This document shows, piece after piece, positions 44,111 to 55,188 of a DNA stretch of 64,000 bases. This DNA comes from Elephas maximus indicus. Lineage: Eukaryota; Chordata; Mammalia; Proboscidea; Elephantidae. The notes under the pieces are model-generated. The model was not told where the DNA came from and did no database searches. It saw only the letters and a program-made list of their open reading frames with translations. Each line of letters opens with the position of its first letter. Positions within the stretch are counted from its first letter, which is position 1. A program made the position numbers and the translations under genes. The stretch lies in assembly GCF_024166365.1 (NCBI RefSeq), contig NC_064823.1, forward strand, positions 17,478,924 to 17,542,923. Direction: 5' to 3'.

Positions 44111-46734
44111 CGGCCCGCCTCACACAAACCCCCAGCCGCGGGCACTTCCAGCTTTTCCTCCAAGTCAGGGTCACAGTGGCTCCCCAAGAACCAGCTCTCA
44201 GAACTCATCCTTCTCCCATCCCATTTCGCCCCTGGCCTTGTGCCGAATTTTTCGAAGTCTTTATAGTTGTCTCTAGTCAGGCTGGCCCTCAGCATTTGCT
44301 GAGCTTTCTGATTCTTGGGATGGGTGGAGACAGGAGGGAGGGGAGATTCCTAAAGACAAGACCTCAAGTTCTAGGCCTTGTGATCCACTGCATTCTTTTC
44401 TTTACCCTTTTTTGCCCTGATCTTTCCTTTCCCTCTGTTACTCCCCATAAGGCCACGCTTAGGAACATATAATTTTACGTCCCAGTCCACCAGTCTGTGA
44501 AGTTCCGCATATAGCAGCTTCGGACTCTTTTTTTTTTTAAACCCATTTTGGTCCGTAGATGCTTTCCAAGATTAACAGTGCCTGTGGGATCAGGACAGAC
44601 CAGAATGCAGACCTTAAAGCCTGGTGAGGTTAATCGCCCTGAGTTTTGGGGGTGGAGCTAATATACCCAGCAGGCGTGTCTGTCCTGCTTATTTTTCCTT
44701 TTTTTTTTTAATTTGGTGGTTGGAAGGCAAATATCCAAATACACGTTGATATGGCTTACCGTGTTTTCACTTAGCAGAACTGAGGCGAAAAAATTAAAAG
44801 AGCTATAAATTAATACCCCTGCACCAGTTCTGCAGTTAAGGATCTTTGGAACTGTGATTTCGGAGAACTTTTTATGTGGGCTAGCTGGTTTAGAAGCCCT
44901 TCTTTTACAACGTAGTTGTAGCATACATTTCAGATTATGTTAATAAACTTCAGTTCAGACTCATGGAACCTGTTGGTATACTATAAAATTGAGCAACGTC
45001 CTATACTCTTTGTATGTAGAAATTAATATTCAGCTAAAAACAAAGTGACCCTAAAAGAATAAATGATAAAATTGGGGACCTAAAGTGACCTGTTACTCAA
45101 AAGAGTACACCAGGCCTTAAATTCAAGGGGGTTGGCAGTCTAAAATCGATTCCTTCTTGGTATAATCTGTTAATACATGAGATTTATTGACACTTGAAAT
45201 ACATACTTCTGATTTCAGTACTTTGATTTGTTGTTTGTTGATTGGACTAGAGATAAGAAATTGGAGATTTTCATTGTTAAACTGTTTATTTCTGAGTTGT
45301 TTGTATTTCTGTGTGTATATCTACATTCAACACAACCAAGTTATAATTTATAAGGTATTTGCATCTGGTTATATAAATATGGACACCAGATGTCTGCCTA
45401 CTTTTGTCAGCTCAAATGGTTAATACCTTTTCTGTTGACTTAAGGTCATGGGGGACAAGAGAATGGGGCCAAAGTACAGTATTTGAACAGACAGGCCATA
45501 TAGTTAATTTTTGTTAAAATCAGGGACTTACACAGTATTTTGTACCCAGTTACCTTTGTTGAATGTACACTTCTGAATTACCAGTTTAATAGGGACACGT
45601 AAGGTTTCAAATGTGCAGTAGAAATTTTACAAAAGGACATACTTTTTAAAGACTTTTCCCCATTTATATTAAAATGGACATTCAGTGGTTAGAAATTGCA
45701 TGCAGGTTTAAATTTTTAATATAGAGTTTACCCAAGTAAATCACCTTCTTTTGCAACCCTTGCCTAAACTGACAATGAAGCATGCAGTCAAAGCATATTA
45801 GTCTTCACACATTAGGCCTTGCCACTGTCTGAAAATAGTCACAAGAGACAGCCATAGACACAGTTTGGCAGCCTCTGGTGGCAAATGTTCTGTGACAGAA
45901 ATTAAAAATTAAGATAAGAGTCATAGGTTTAATGTGTGGGGCTCCTGATATAACAACGGAGAAGTCAGTTTTAGGTTAGCTTCCACCAGTTCCCAGGTTC
46001 TGGTCAACAATCTAAGAGTGACGTTCAGTTATTGTATTCCTAGGTATTGATCAGCAACCTAGTAGAGATTTTGAAAATATCGTATTATTGAAATGAACCT
46101 TAAAGATAGCCAGAACATCTTATGGTCTTGGAATATGTTGATATTTCACATGAGTAGAGGATGTGGTAGCACTTTGCAAAAAGTCTGGAAGCCAGATCTC
46201 TGGCTGTGAAACAGAAGTTTAGTTTTGCTATTGATTTTTATTTTCACCCTCAAGTAAATTAAGTAATTTAGTAGCAGAAAACTTTAGAAGCGATAATCTT
46301 ATCTGAGAATCTTAGTAGCTCGAAAGAGTAAGCTAAGGAAGCTAGAAAGCCTGGTTTCTGAAAAAAAAAAGGGGGGGGGGGAAGAAAACCTGGTTTCTAC
46401 CCTTAGCCAGTGTCTATTTCCATTTCACAATAATAATAATAGTTTTAGGATTAAAGATTATTTTGTGAGATTTTTCCATAATGTTGAAAATGTTTTTGTT
46501 TTCCTTTATTTCTTTTTAGAAGATAATTTTGTTTTTAGTCATATATTTTTAAAGGTCTTAAGAAATTAAGTATTGATAATTTAATTTCGCGGAGTAAACA
46601 CATTTTGGCCAACAATTGGCATTAACTGCATTTTTCAATATTAAATTTAGTAACAGTTCAAGCATTTGGCCAGCATGTAAGGAAAGTGTGGTAACATAAG
46701 AAACAGTGACTATGAGAGGAGGAAGGAAACCAGG
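44111..46734. other. Unique intronic sequence
   Basis: No repeats recognised apart from the A10G11 tract. No exon-like open frame with splice sites or known domains. Confidence 0.5.
46350..46398. repeat. A10G11 tract flanked by a 10-bp direct repeat
   Basis: cctggtttct occurs at 46350-46359 and 46389-46398, bracketing A10, G11 and a short 'aagaaaa' linker. Confidence 0.85.
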
Positions 46735-46925
46735 TTTGTTAAGCACCTACTTTATTGGATCCATTTAGTTGTCATTTCTTCGACAGTGGCCCAATGAGGT
46801 TGGTTAAGTCTTCCTGTCCTACACATAGGGAGCCTAAGTTTTAGGTAGTTTAGGTGAATTGGCTTGAGTCACACAGATGTGGTGTTCAAATCCAGATGTA
46901 CTCAACCACGAAATCTATCCACGTT
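46735..46925 (-). repeat. MIR SINE, minus strand
   Basis: 'tgagtcacacagatgtggtg' and 'cacatagggagcctaagttt' read as reverse MIR. Confidence 0.6.
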
Positions 46926-47046
46926 TATTTCTAGTAAACTGCGTTCTGTGATAAACTTGTATGGACTCTTAACTGTTGCTTTTCTTTATACTCTATCCCA
47001 GTTCCCGTAAAGATTTAAAGCCTCAAAGAATCACACTTCTATGGCT

Positions 47047-47222
47047 TTGTGCTGTCCAATATGGTAGCCATAAGCCGCATGTGGCTGTTTAAATTTAAAT
47101 TAATTAAAATGAAAAAGTGAGTTCCTCAGTCACAGTAGTTATATTTCACGTGCTCAGTAGCCACTTGGCTGTCTTACTGAACGATGTACTTTATAGAACA
47201 TTTGCATCTTCCCAGAGAGAGC
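47047..47222. mobile_element. Non-autonomous DNA transposon (MER-like)
   Basis: 'gctgtccaatatggtagcca' and 'gtgctcagtagccacttggc' belong to a common eutherian DNA transposon of hAT/Charlie type whose ends are inverted copies around 'tagccacatgtggct'. Exact family not recalled. Confidence 0.5.
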
Positions 47223-47224
47223 AT

Positions 47225-47400
47225 CAGTTCGTTTAGTTTTTAGTACTACCCTACAAGATAGGTAATGTTCCCATTTTATGGATGTGGAAACAAACTCAGA
47301 GAGGTTTTGCCAAAGTCACATATCTAGTACATGGCAAAGCTAAAATTCAAACCCAGATCTAATTAGCTTAACAGGCTCTCCCTTCCCATTGTGTCGCAAC
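47225..47400 (-). repeat. MIR SINE, minus strand
   Basis: 'ttcccattttatggatgtgg', 'aaactcagagaggttttgcc' and 'ttcaaacccagatctaatta'. Confidence 0.75.
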
Positions 47401-47990
47401 ATAACGTGTCTAATTTCATGTGTTTACAGAGTCATAATAGATTTGGAAGATCGAAGCAGATACTACAGTTTTAAATGGTAATGTGATTTAGTATCACTGC
47501 AATGGAACACTACGAAAACAGTGCTTTTATTTCTTTACGATAACAGGAAATTATACAATTGACCTTTCTAATAGTTTATCCCAAATTCCTGAAACATAGA
47601 TATATTGCTTCCCTCTTATTCTAGTTGGAATATTCTTTGACATATACCAAAGCCATATTTTCTCCAGCTTAATGTCTTAACATTTAAGTTTCACTGAAAA
47701 GAAAAATTACATAGAAAGTACCCCTTTGAGATGTGTAATAGGAGGTTAGAGAAAGAAATACCTGTACCTTTCAGATGTTTTTCCTCTTCTTTTAACTTTA
47801 TCTTCAATATGTTAACTTTTAATTAATGATTTAACTTGCAAAATTTCAGTTGAAGCAAGAGTTGTGACATATAAGCCAGGCCCAGCCTGAAACATTCATG
47901 GATGTCCTGAAGGTCATACTACCCAGCTCTCATCGAAGCTTCCTTCTCTGAAGCAAGCGAGGCCTGTTATTTGGGTTAACGCTCATACCC
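47401..47990. other. Unique intronic sequence
   Basis: Nothing recognised. Confidence 0.5.
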
Positions 47991-47992
47991 CT

Positions 47993-48195
47993 AAAACCAG
48001 TTGCTGTCGAGTTGATTTCAGCTCACGGCAACCCATGTGTGTCAGAGTAGAACTGTGCTCCAGAAAATTTTTGTTGGCTGATTTTTGGGGAAGTAGATTG
48101 CCAGGCCTTTCTTTTGAGGTGCCTCCAACTCAAACCTCCAGCCTTGCATTTAGCAGCTGAATGCGTTGACCAGTTGTACCACGTAGGGACTCCAT
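47993..48195 (-). mobile_element. Type-C tRNA-headed SINE, minus strand
   Basis: 'ttgctgtcgagttgatttca', 'gtgtgtcagagtagaactgt' and 'accacgtagggactcc'. Full length. Confidence 0.9.
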
Positions 48196-48689
48196 ACCTA
48201 CCGGTAAAATAGAAGGATCTGCTAAGTTTCCTGATAAATTTTGATATTCTGCTCAAATTTCTACTAGCTGTTTCTACAATACCAACATCATTGCTCCTCT
48301 GAGTTCATCATTTTATTGTTTTTAATCTTTGAAGGAATTATGTTTGTGGTAAATGCTAAAGCAAAATATAAAAGTATAGCTTAAAACAAGTATGAGGCCA
48401 GAAGATGTTATTCAAGCTGAAAGAAAGGAGAAACGGATTTAGTAACATCTGGCGTTAGCCATTCAAGCTCTATTAATCATTCTTTCAACAATCTGTGACA
48501 TAGACAACTGCTTCCCTATGTACCCATGACACATTGCTAAATAACCACTGTACTCTTTGGAGCCTACATCCTGCCTCAGTATCTTTAGCATAGGGTTCCA
48601 GCTCCATTTTTAAATACTAAGAAGGCAGCTCCTGGATTACAGTAAAGCCTTAAAATAAGTTATGATTGGGAATTAACTGAGTCCTCAAA
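48196..48689. other. Unique intronic sequence
   Basis: Nothing recognised. Confidence 0.5.
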
Positions 48690-48965
48690 ATAGACACATC
48701 CCTATCTTCATGTAGATGTGGCTGCTGAGGAAGGCAGACAGTAAACAAGCATTTCAGTACATAATTATAATCTGTAAGTATGCTATGAAGGCAATGAATG
48801 GGATACATAGTAGAGGATAATGAAGGGTCCTGTTTACATTAGGTGATTAAGGAAGGTACCATATTTATATTTGATTGCTAAGAAAAGGGGGTTGCCATTT
48901 AAGCAGAGACCTGAAGGAGCCAGTAGTAGAAAGATTGGGTGTGAGGATGTTGTGAAACCAACATT
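48690..48965 (-). repeat. L2, minus strand
   Basis: 'gcagacagtaaacaagcatt', 'gtatgctatgaaggcaatga' and 'catttaagcagagacctgaa' match reverse L2. Confidence 0.65.
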
Positions 48966-49099
48966 ATTACTATGTTTACTATACAACTGTACTGAACAAA
49001 TCGAAGCCATCTAGCTGGATCATATTGTGTTATCCATCAGAGAAACTCCTTTATCACCCTTACTTTTTTTCAGATTTGAATTTAGTCTTCATTTGGGTA

Positions 49100-49240
49100 G
49101 TTGTTGTTGCCAGCAAGTAGATTCGAGCTCATGGCGACCCCATGTGTGCAGATTAGAGCTGCACCATAGGGTTTTTAAGGCTGTGACCTTTTGGGAAGCA
49201 GATCTCCAAGTCTGTCTTCCAAGGAACCTCTGGGTGGGTT
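49100..49240 (-). mobile_element. Type-C SINE fragment, minus strand
   Basis: 'gttgttgttgccagcaagta', 'gagctcatggcgaccccatg' and 'tccaaggaacctctgggtgg'. The tRNA head is missing. Confidence 0.8.
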
Positions 49241-49244
49241 AACT

Positions 49245-50690
49245 CTTTTCACCATCCAGAGGCTCTTGATAGTATTAGTTCAGTATATTTTTTTCCATCC
49301 CTTTATGTTGAACAAATCCATGTTATTATTTTTGTCTTACAAACAGCATATACCTGGATTTTTTTTTTTTCCATTAAGTCAGCACTGTGCCTTTTAGCAG
49401 CTCGGTTTAATCAGTTTATAGTTCTTGCAATTACTGTATTTAAGTCTACGTTTACAGTATTTTTTTGGCTTCTTACCATACTTTTATTTGCCTATTTTTC
49501 TTACCATTTTTCCTCCTCAGGTTGATTTTCTTTATTCTTTCCACTTTTTTTCCGCTATTGATTTGGATATTCTGTTTCTCTTCTTTTGGTGATTTCCTTA
49601 AGTTTTTGCCATGCACACTGTCCTATCCTTCTGAACATTATAACAGTGTTAGCCCAATATCATTTTTGTGTGAATTAGAAAAAAACTGTCTCTTTAACCC
49701 TCTTTACTTCCATATGACAGAATATTTTTTAAAAAATACATAGAATTACCGTGACTACAAATGCAAATGCTGTCCCTTGGAATTGTGTAGTACACAGCCA
49801 TATATTGTGGACCTGGTTAGAAAACTCTCTCTCTCTCTGCTATCCTATTTTCCATGTTATTAGAACTCCACTTCCATATTTATTAAATTATTGTTAACTT
49901 TTTTTTAATAGTCCTAATTTACATTTACCAACATATTTACCATTTTTTTTATTCGTTGTTACTTCTTGCATGTCATTCCTTTGCTCAGGGTTCAGTTTTC
50001 CTTTTAGTTAAGTATATTCTACAGCTTTCTTTGGTAGAAAAAAATCTGTATTTATTCTCATTTGGGGATAATAGTTTAGATTTGGTATATAAAATTGTAG
50101 ATTGACTATTGTTTTACTTCAGATCTTCAATGATATAATGCTATTGTCTTCTACTTGTTGACAAGAATTCTGCTTCTGGTTTGTCATTCCGTTCATTAGT
50201 CTCTTTTTTCCCTTTGGTTGTATTTCAGATTTCTTTCCCTTTGTCTTTGGGGCTCTGTTCTTACTAGGATTTGTCCAGATACAAATTTGATTTTATTTAA
50301 CAAGCGTCAGACTCTGTACTAAAGTCTAAGGACATGTGTCATTCATTTATTGCAGAAAATTTGAGCCTTTATCTCTTCAAATATTGCCTGTCCCTCATTT
50401 TCTTCTCTTTTAATCTTTCCTTTAAGTTCTGTATCTTAGTTTCTCAGTAATTTTAAGCAAACTTAATCTGTTTCTATTATTTTTGGGCTGCCAGTTTTAT
50501 TTGTTGTAGGTGCTGACTCCATGGTGGTTTGTTTCTTCAGGTGGTTTATCATTTTTATTGTGAACTTCGGCAGCTACTATTTTGTTTCTTGGGATATATT
50601 CCTTGCTGTTCGATGAGCCTTGAGATGTGGAAGCGTTCCTGTAGAGTGGTTTGGGGTATGTTTCAAAATAGGGTCTCATGTAAATTAAAA
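49245..50690 (-). mobile_element. Probable old L1 (L1M) fragment, minus strand
   Basis: T-rich sequence with 'tttatctcttcaaatattgc', 'ttaagttctgtatcttagtt' and 'gaaaatttgagcctttat' matches a long old L1 segment common in eutherians. Strongly decayed, extent approximate. Confidence 0.5.
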
Positions 50691-50974
50691 AAAAAAAAAG
50701 ATTAATAGATAATACATGCTAAAGATAGAAAATTCAAAAGAATGCAGTGAAAAATAAGTCTCCTTCCCACACCTACCTCGCATTCAAGATGTTCCCCTCC
50801 CTAGAGGCAAGACGTAGCCTAACACTGTTCCAGAGCTATTTTGTGCATGTACAGTATGTGGTTATGTACTTTTTTCCTCCATACTGTACATACCTTGATA
50901 ATATTTTAATATCTTGAGAGCTTTTTATATCAGTATAAGGAGATCCATCTTGTGCTTTTGAGTATATACACAGT

Positions 50975-51460
50975 ATTTTTTTTTTTATTATTATATCTTA
51001 GATGAAGGTTTACAGAACAAACTGGTTTCTCATTAAACAGTCTGTACACACGTTGTTGTATGACATTGGTTAACAATCCCATGACATGTCAACATTCTCC
51101 CTTTTCAACCTTGGTTTCCCTATTACCAGCTTTCCTTTTCCCTCCTGTCCCCTAGTCCCTGCCACTGGGCTGGTGTGCCCCTTTAGTCTCATTTTGTTTT
51201 ATGGGCCTGTCCAATCTTTGGCTGAAGTGTGAACCTCAGAAGTGACATTATTACTGAGCTGAAAGGGTGTCCGGGGGTCATACTCTTCAGGTTTCTCCAG
51301 GCTCTGTCAGGCAGCAAGTCTGGTCTTTATTTTTAAGTTAAAATTTTGTTCTATGTTTTTCTCCAGCTCTGTCCAGGACCCTCTATTGTGATCCTTGTCA
51401 GAGCAGTCACTGGTGGTAGCTGGGCACCATCTCGTTGTACCGGACTCAGTCTGGTGGAGG
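50975..51460 (-). mobile_element. L1 3'UTR, minus strand
   Basis: A T-run then 'gggcctgtccaatctttggc' and 'tgggcaccatctcgttgtac' are the reverse of the main L1 3'UTR family in this window. Confidence 0.85.
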
Positions 51461-51732
51461 ACTTTAGAATAATCTTTCCCTTGATATACAGGATATTCTG
51501 TTGCATGAATATACATAATTTAACAGTTCACTATTAACGAACATTTAAGTTGTTACCGATGACTTCCTGTTAATGGTGTTGCAATAAATATTCGTGGACC
51601 TGTCATCTTATACATGTGAGTAAAATTACTGAGTTAGAAAGTATGGACATTTTTAATTTGGGTACTTATTTCTGAGTTACCCTCCAGAGAGGTTGGAAAT
51701 GCCCCTTTCCCCATCCCCTTGCCAAAAGTGTG

Positions 51733-52075
51733 ATACCCCCTCTCCTCACTTAGCAACATGGTTAGATTCCAGAGACCAGGTTGTTACGTGAAATGGTCAT
51801 AAAGTGAAAATGGAGGATGACCATGTCGGATCACAAAGTGGAGGATGGCTACATCCTTACGTAACTGCCAAATCTCTGAGAATCATGGCCCAGCCAAGCT
51901 GACACATAACCTTTACCATCACAACCAGCATTACTCCTGCCTTGCCCCTTGGCATTCGTTGCTGTCAGACATATGTCATTAATGCATAAAATAGTTGAAT
52001 AGTAGATTTTTTACTATTGTCATAAATACAAAATGTCAGATAACGAGATAGCTGATAAGTGAGGAGTAATTGTAT
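51733..52075. mobile_element. Tigger/pogo-like non-autonomous DNA transposon
   Basis: Inverted ends: ctcctcactta at 51742-51752 and taagtgaggag at 52056-52066, each with an outer 9 bp closing in atac/gtat. TA dinucleotides at 51734 and 52073 fit TA target duplication. Length about 340 bp, with no transposase frame. Confidence 0.6.
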
Positions 52076-52525
52076 TGAACTTCTTGGTCTTCGTCAAGCT
52101 GATACATTAAAATGGTATCTCAGTATTTTTATTTGCATTTCTCTTTTTCTTAGTGAGGTTGGGTATCTTCAAAGTTTTGAGTCCTTTTTGTTTCCTTTTC
52201 TATGAATTGTCTGTTCATATATCCTTTGCCACAATTTTTTAATCACAGTATTGGTCTTATAGATTTTAGGTGTTCTTTATAAAGTAAATCAGCCTTTAGT
52301 CTATATGAGCTGTTTGTCTTTTATTTATAAAACATAGAAATGTTTAGTTTTATGTGTTCAAATATATCTTTTATGGCTCCTGAGTTTTGTTTCATACTTA
52401 AAAGCCTTTTGCACTTGAAGATTGTAAAAACGATCTTCTGTAGTTTATTTAGTACTTTCATTTATTTATTTTTTAATTTTTGTTCCATTTAGAATTTATT
52501 TTAAGATGTGAAATATGAATCTAAC

Positions 52526-52541
52526 TCCCCCCCCCCCCACA
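52526..52541. repeat. Poly-C tract
   Basis: A run of about 13 C within the L1 remnant. Confidence 0.85.
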
Positions 52542-52772
52542 ATCGAAGGCTACCCCGTTGTCCCAACACTATTTATAGAATAATCCTTTTTCTCAAACCA
52601 GCTTGAAATATTACCTTTGCTGTTTACTAAATTCCAATAGATATGTGAGTCCATGCTATTATTTTTAACCTTAGAATTCTCATTCTAGACGGGTTGGGTA
52701 GACTCAGATCCCACGACATCTGGTACAGGCCCAGCATTTTAATTTTTCAAAACCTTCCCTTTGCCGCCCTAT

Positions 52773-52826
52773 CCATGAGCCCTGGAGGACAAGGCCATGA
52801 GCCCTGGAGGACAAGGTCATGAGCCC
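52773..52826. repeat. 22-bp tandem repeat, about 2.5 copies
   Basis: ccatgagccctggaggacaa begins at 52773 and again at 52795. A third partial copy starts at 52817 with one change. Confidence 0.92.
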
Positions 52827-52894
52827 AGTCTACAGTGTTACTGGAACCTTCTGGTTGAAATTTCAAAAGCAAGATTGAGTTTTCAGGCCTTCGT

Positions 52895-53065
52895 AGAATC
52901 TTAGCATTCAAGAGATTATCTACTTTGGCCTCCAATTTTAGTCAGGTAAAATAATTTACCCATTTTATAGGAGAGGCATCTTAAAACTATGAAAATGGGA
53001 ACTTACCCATTGCCACATTCAGGGTAAGTAGTAAAATCAGAACCTCTAGAACCCAGGTATCTTGG
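52895..53065 (-). repeat. MIR-like fragment, minus strand
   Basis: 'aatttacccattttatagga' and 'gaacctctagaacccaggta' suggest reverse MIR. Confidence 0.5.
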
Positions 53066-54005
53066 CTTCTTAAAAAGTGTTGTTTCAGTTTTACTATACA
53101 GTCCTTTCTTTCAAAGTCTTATGACATCCTGGACTTAAGCATGAAAAATAATATTTGTTAGTTGGATTTCATTAAGCACTGTTACATATTGTTTTATTTA
53201 TTCCTTGGCCCATTATAATTTTATTTGGAATAAAGTACCCAATACAGAAATACTACTAGATTTTCAAAAAACTTCCTTTAACAATCAGAAAAGACTATCA
53301 AAATAGGCAAGGAAACTGGGTTGTTTATAAACTTTAATGAACTAAAAATTGTCCCAGGGCTGTGGCTTGTATACCATAGAAGTAACTAAAATTATTTATC
53401 ATGAAATATCTGTCCTCTTCAGAAATACCAATGTAGCTACATAATCATACCGTTATAATCACAAAATTTTGTGTTACCTATTTTAGGTGTTTTATTCACT
53501 TCCTCTTGGAATTTTTTTGTTCACTACATTATTCTTTAAAACAGTGTTTTACAATGAGGTTATGTTGCGTTTTTGAAAATATGTCATACCATTCTACCTA
53601 ATTGTATTAAAGTAAGCAGTGGTTTCAGGATACAGTAAACTAATAGGTTTATTGCATTTTGGACTTTAAAAACCTTCACCAGAAGTTGCATTGACTCTGA
53701 AAACTAACAGTGAAATCTAAGTTCTAACTAGTATGATGTCATTTTGATATATTTACATTATATTTTAGTCTTTGATAAAGCAACAGAATTTAATTCTCTG
53801 AGTTTCTACCCAACTGCTAGTGTCCACATGAACGTTAATAGTCAAAATAACCGTATTAGGTTATATAAGCAAGCCCTTTTCTTTTTTTTGGTAAATCATG
53901 CCATACCTAAAGACCTAATACCACTAAATATTTGCTTTCTTTTTATTTAGTATTTAATGTGTTAGCCAAGTGTAGCTTGGTAACATTTGGATTTGTTAGA
54001 TAACG
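53066..54005. other. Unique intronic sequence
   Basis: AT-rich, nothing recognised. Confidence 0.5.
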
Positions 54006-54008
54006 GGG

Positions 54009-54200
54009 AGTCCCTGGGTAGCATAAATGGTTAAGCGCTCGACTACTAGCCAAAAGATTGGCCATTCAAACCCACCCAGAGGAACCTGGGAAGACGATTG
54101 CTTCTGAAAGGTCACAGCTTGGAAAACCCTGTGGAGCAATTCTACTCTGCACACATGGTGTCACATGAGTCAGGATTGACTCAGTGGCAACTAACAACAG
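54009..54200 (+). mobile_element. Type-C tRNA-headed SINE
   Basis: 'gagtccctgggtagcataaa', 'ctgaaaggtcacagcttgga' and 'tgactcagtggcaactaaca'. Full length, sense to PGRMC2. Shares with the copy at 40737 the variant middle 'cttctgaaaggtcac'. Confidence 0.9.
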
Positions 54201-54866
54201 CAGCACCACGTACAGCGGTAGTGGAAGAGAGAGGTGTATTGTTGGTTTCTCAGATATGCTCCTGGCCATATTGTAAATGCAGCGGAATGTTCTTTTTATT
54301 AGAGCTCAAATCCTCCTCTCTCAGAGCAACCTGTCCAATTCCAACTCTAGTTCTTAATTGAGTGTTACAGTCTCTATAGTCTTACAGGACAAAGTAAATT
54401 GTTACCGAAAAGACGGATTCAGAAATTAAACACTTCCTGAGGGCAATTCTAAACACGGGAAGACAGCCTAACGTAGTTTAGGGATTGGGGGGAATATATT
54501 AATCACTGGATGATTCATTTTATTCAAAGAGTTAACAAAACATCGTTTTGTCTAGAATTTGGCTTTGATTAATAACTATGGACTCATGTTCACTCTTACT
54601 AAGTTAGCCATTCAGAAGAAAAAAAAAAAGAACATGTTTTGTAAAGTTTTGTATTTTCTTTTACATTCACTCAGTGTTGAAGATTCCTTGGGGAAATTGG
54701 CCAATAATTTTGTTAGAAAACATGCTGTATATATTAATGTACTCAAAGATGGAGGATTTTCTGATTGCTGTTTTTATAATGATCATCATTTCTTCTGTTC
54801 TTTTTACCATTTAATGTATTTTATGATTTATACTCTGAGGTTCCCTGAAGTAGATAACTTCTGCAG
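54201..54866. other. Unique intronic sequence
   Basis: Nothing recognised. Confidence 0.5.
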
Positions 54867-54867
54867 G

Positions 54868-55188
54868 GTTGTTAGTTGCCTTCAAGTCAGTTCCAACTCA
54901 TAGCGACTCTGCCTGTGTACAACAGAACTAAACGCTGCCGATTCCTGCACCATTCTCATAGCCGTTGCAGTGCTTGAGCCCATTGTTGCAGCCACTGTGT
55001 CAGTCCATCTCACTAAGGGCCTTCCTCTTTTTCACTGACCCTCTACCAAGCATGATGTCCTTCTCCAGGAACTGGTCCTGCCTGATAACATGTCCAAAGT
55101 ACATGAGATGAAGTCTGGCCATCCTGGTTTCTAAGGAACATTCTGGCTGTACTTCTTCCAAGACAGATTTGTTGCATTCTTTGCAGGG
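54868..55188 (-). mobile_element. RTE (BovB-like) LINE 3' end, minus strand
   Basis: Reverse of the RTE tail: 'gccttcaagtcagttccaac', 'cattgttgcagccactgtgt' and 'acttcttccaagacagattt'. 5'-truncated. Confidence 0.9.

Larger units (their letters stand above)
50700..52700 (-). mobile_element. Old L1, minus strand, with two insertions
   Basis: Pieces 50700-50974, 51461-51732 and 52076-52700 read as L1 3'UTR then ORF2 in reverse ('gttgcaataaatattcgtgg', 'cctttgccacaattttttaa', 'cccaacactatttatagaat'). Inserted are a younger L1 3'UTR and a Tigger-like transposon. Confidence 0.72.
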
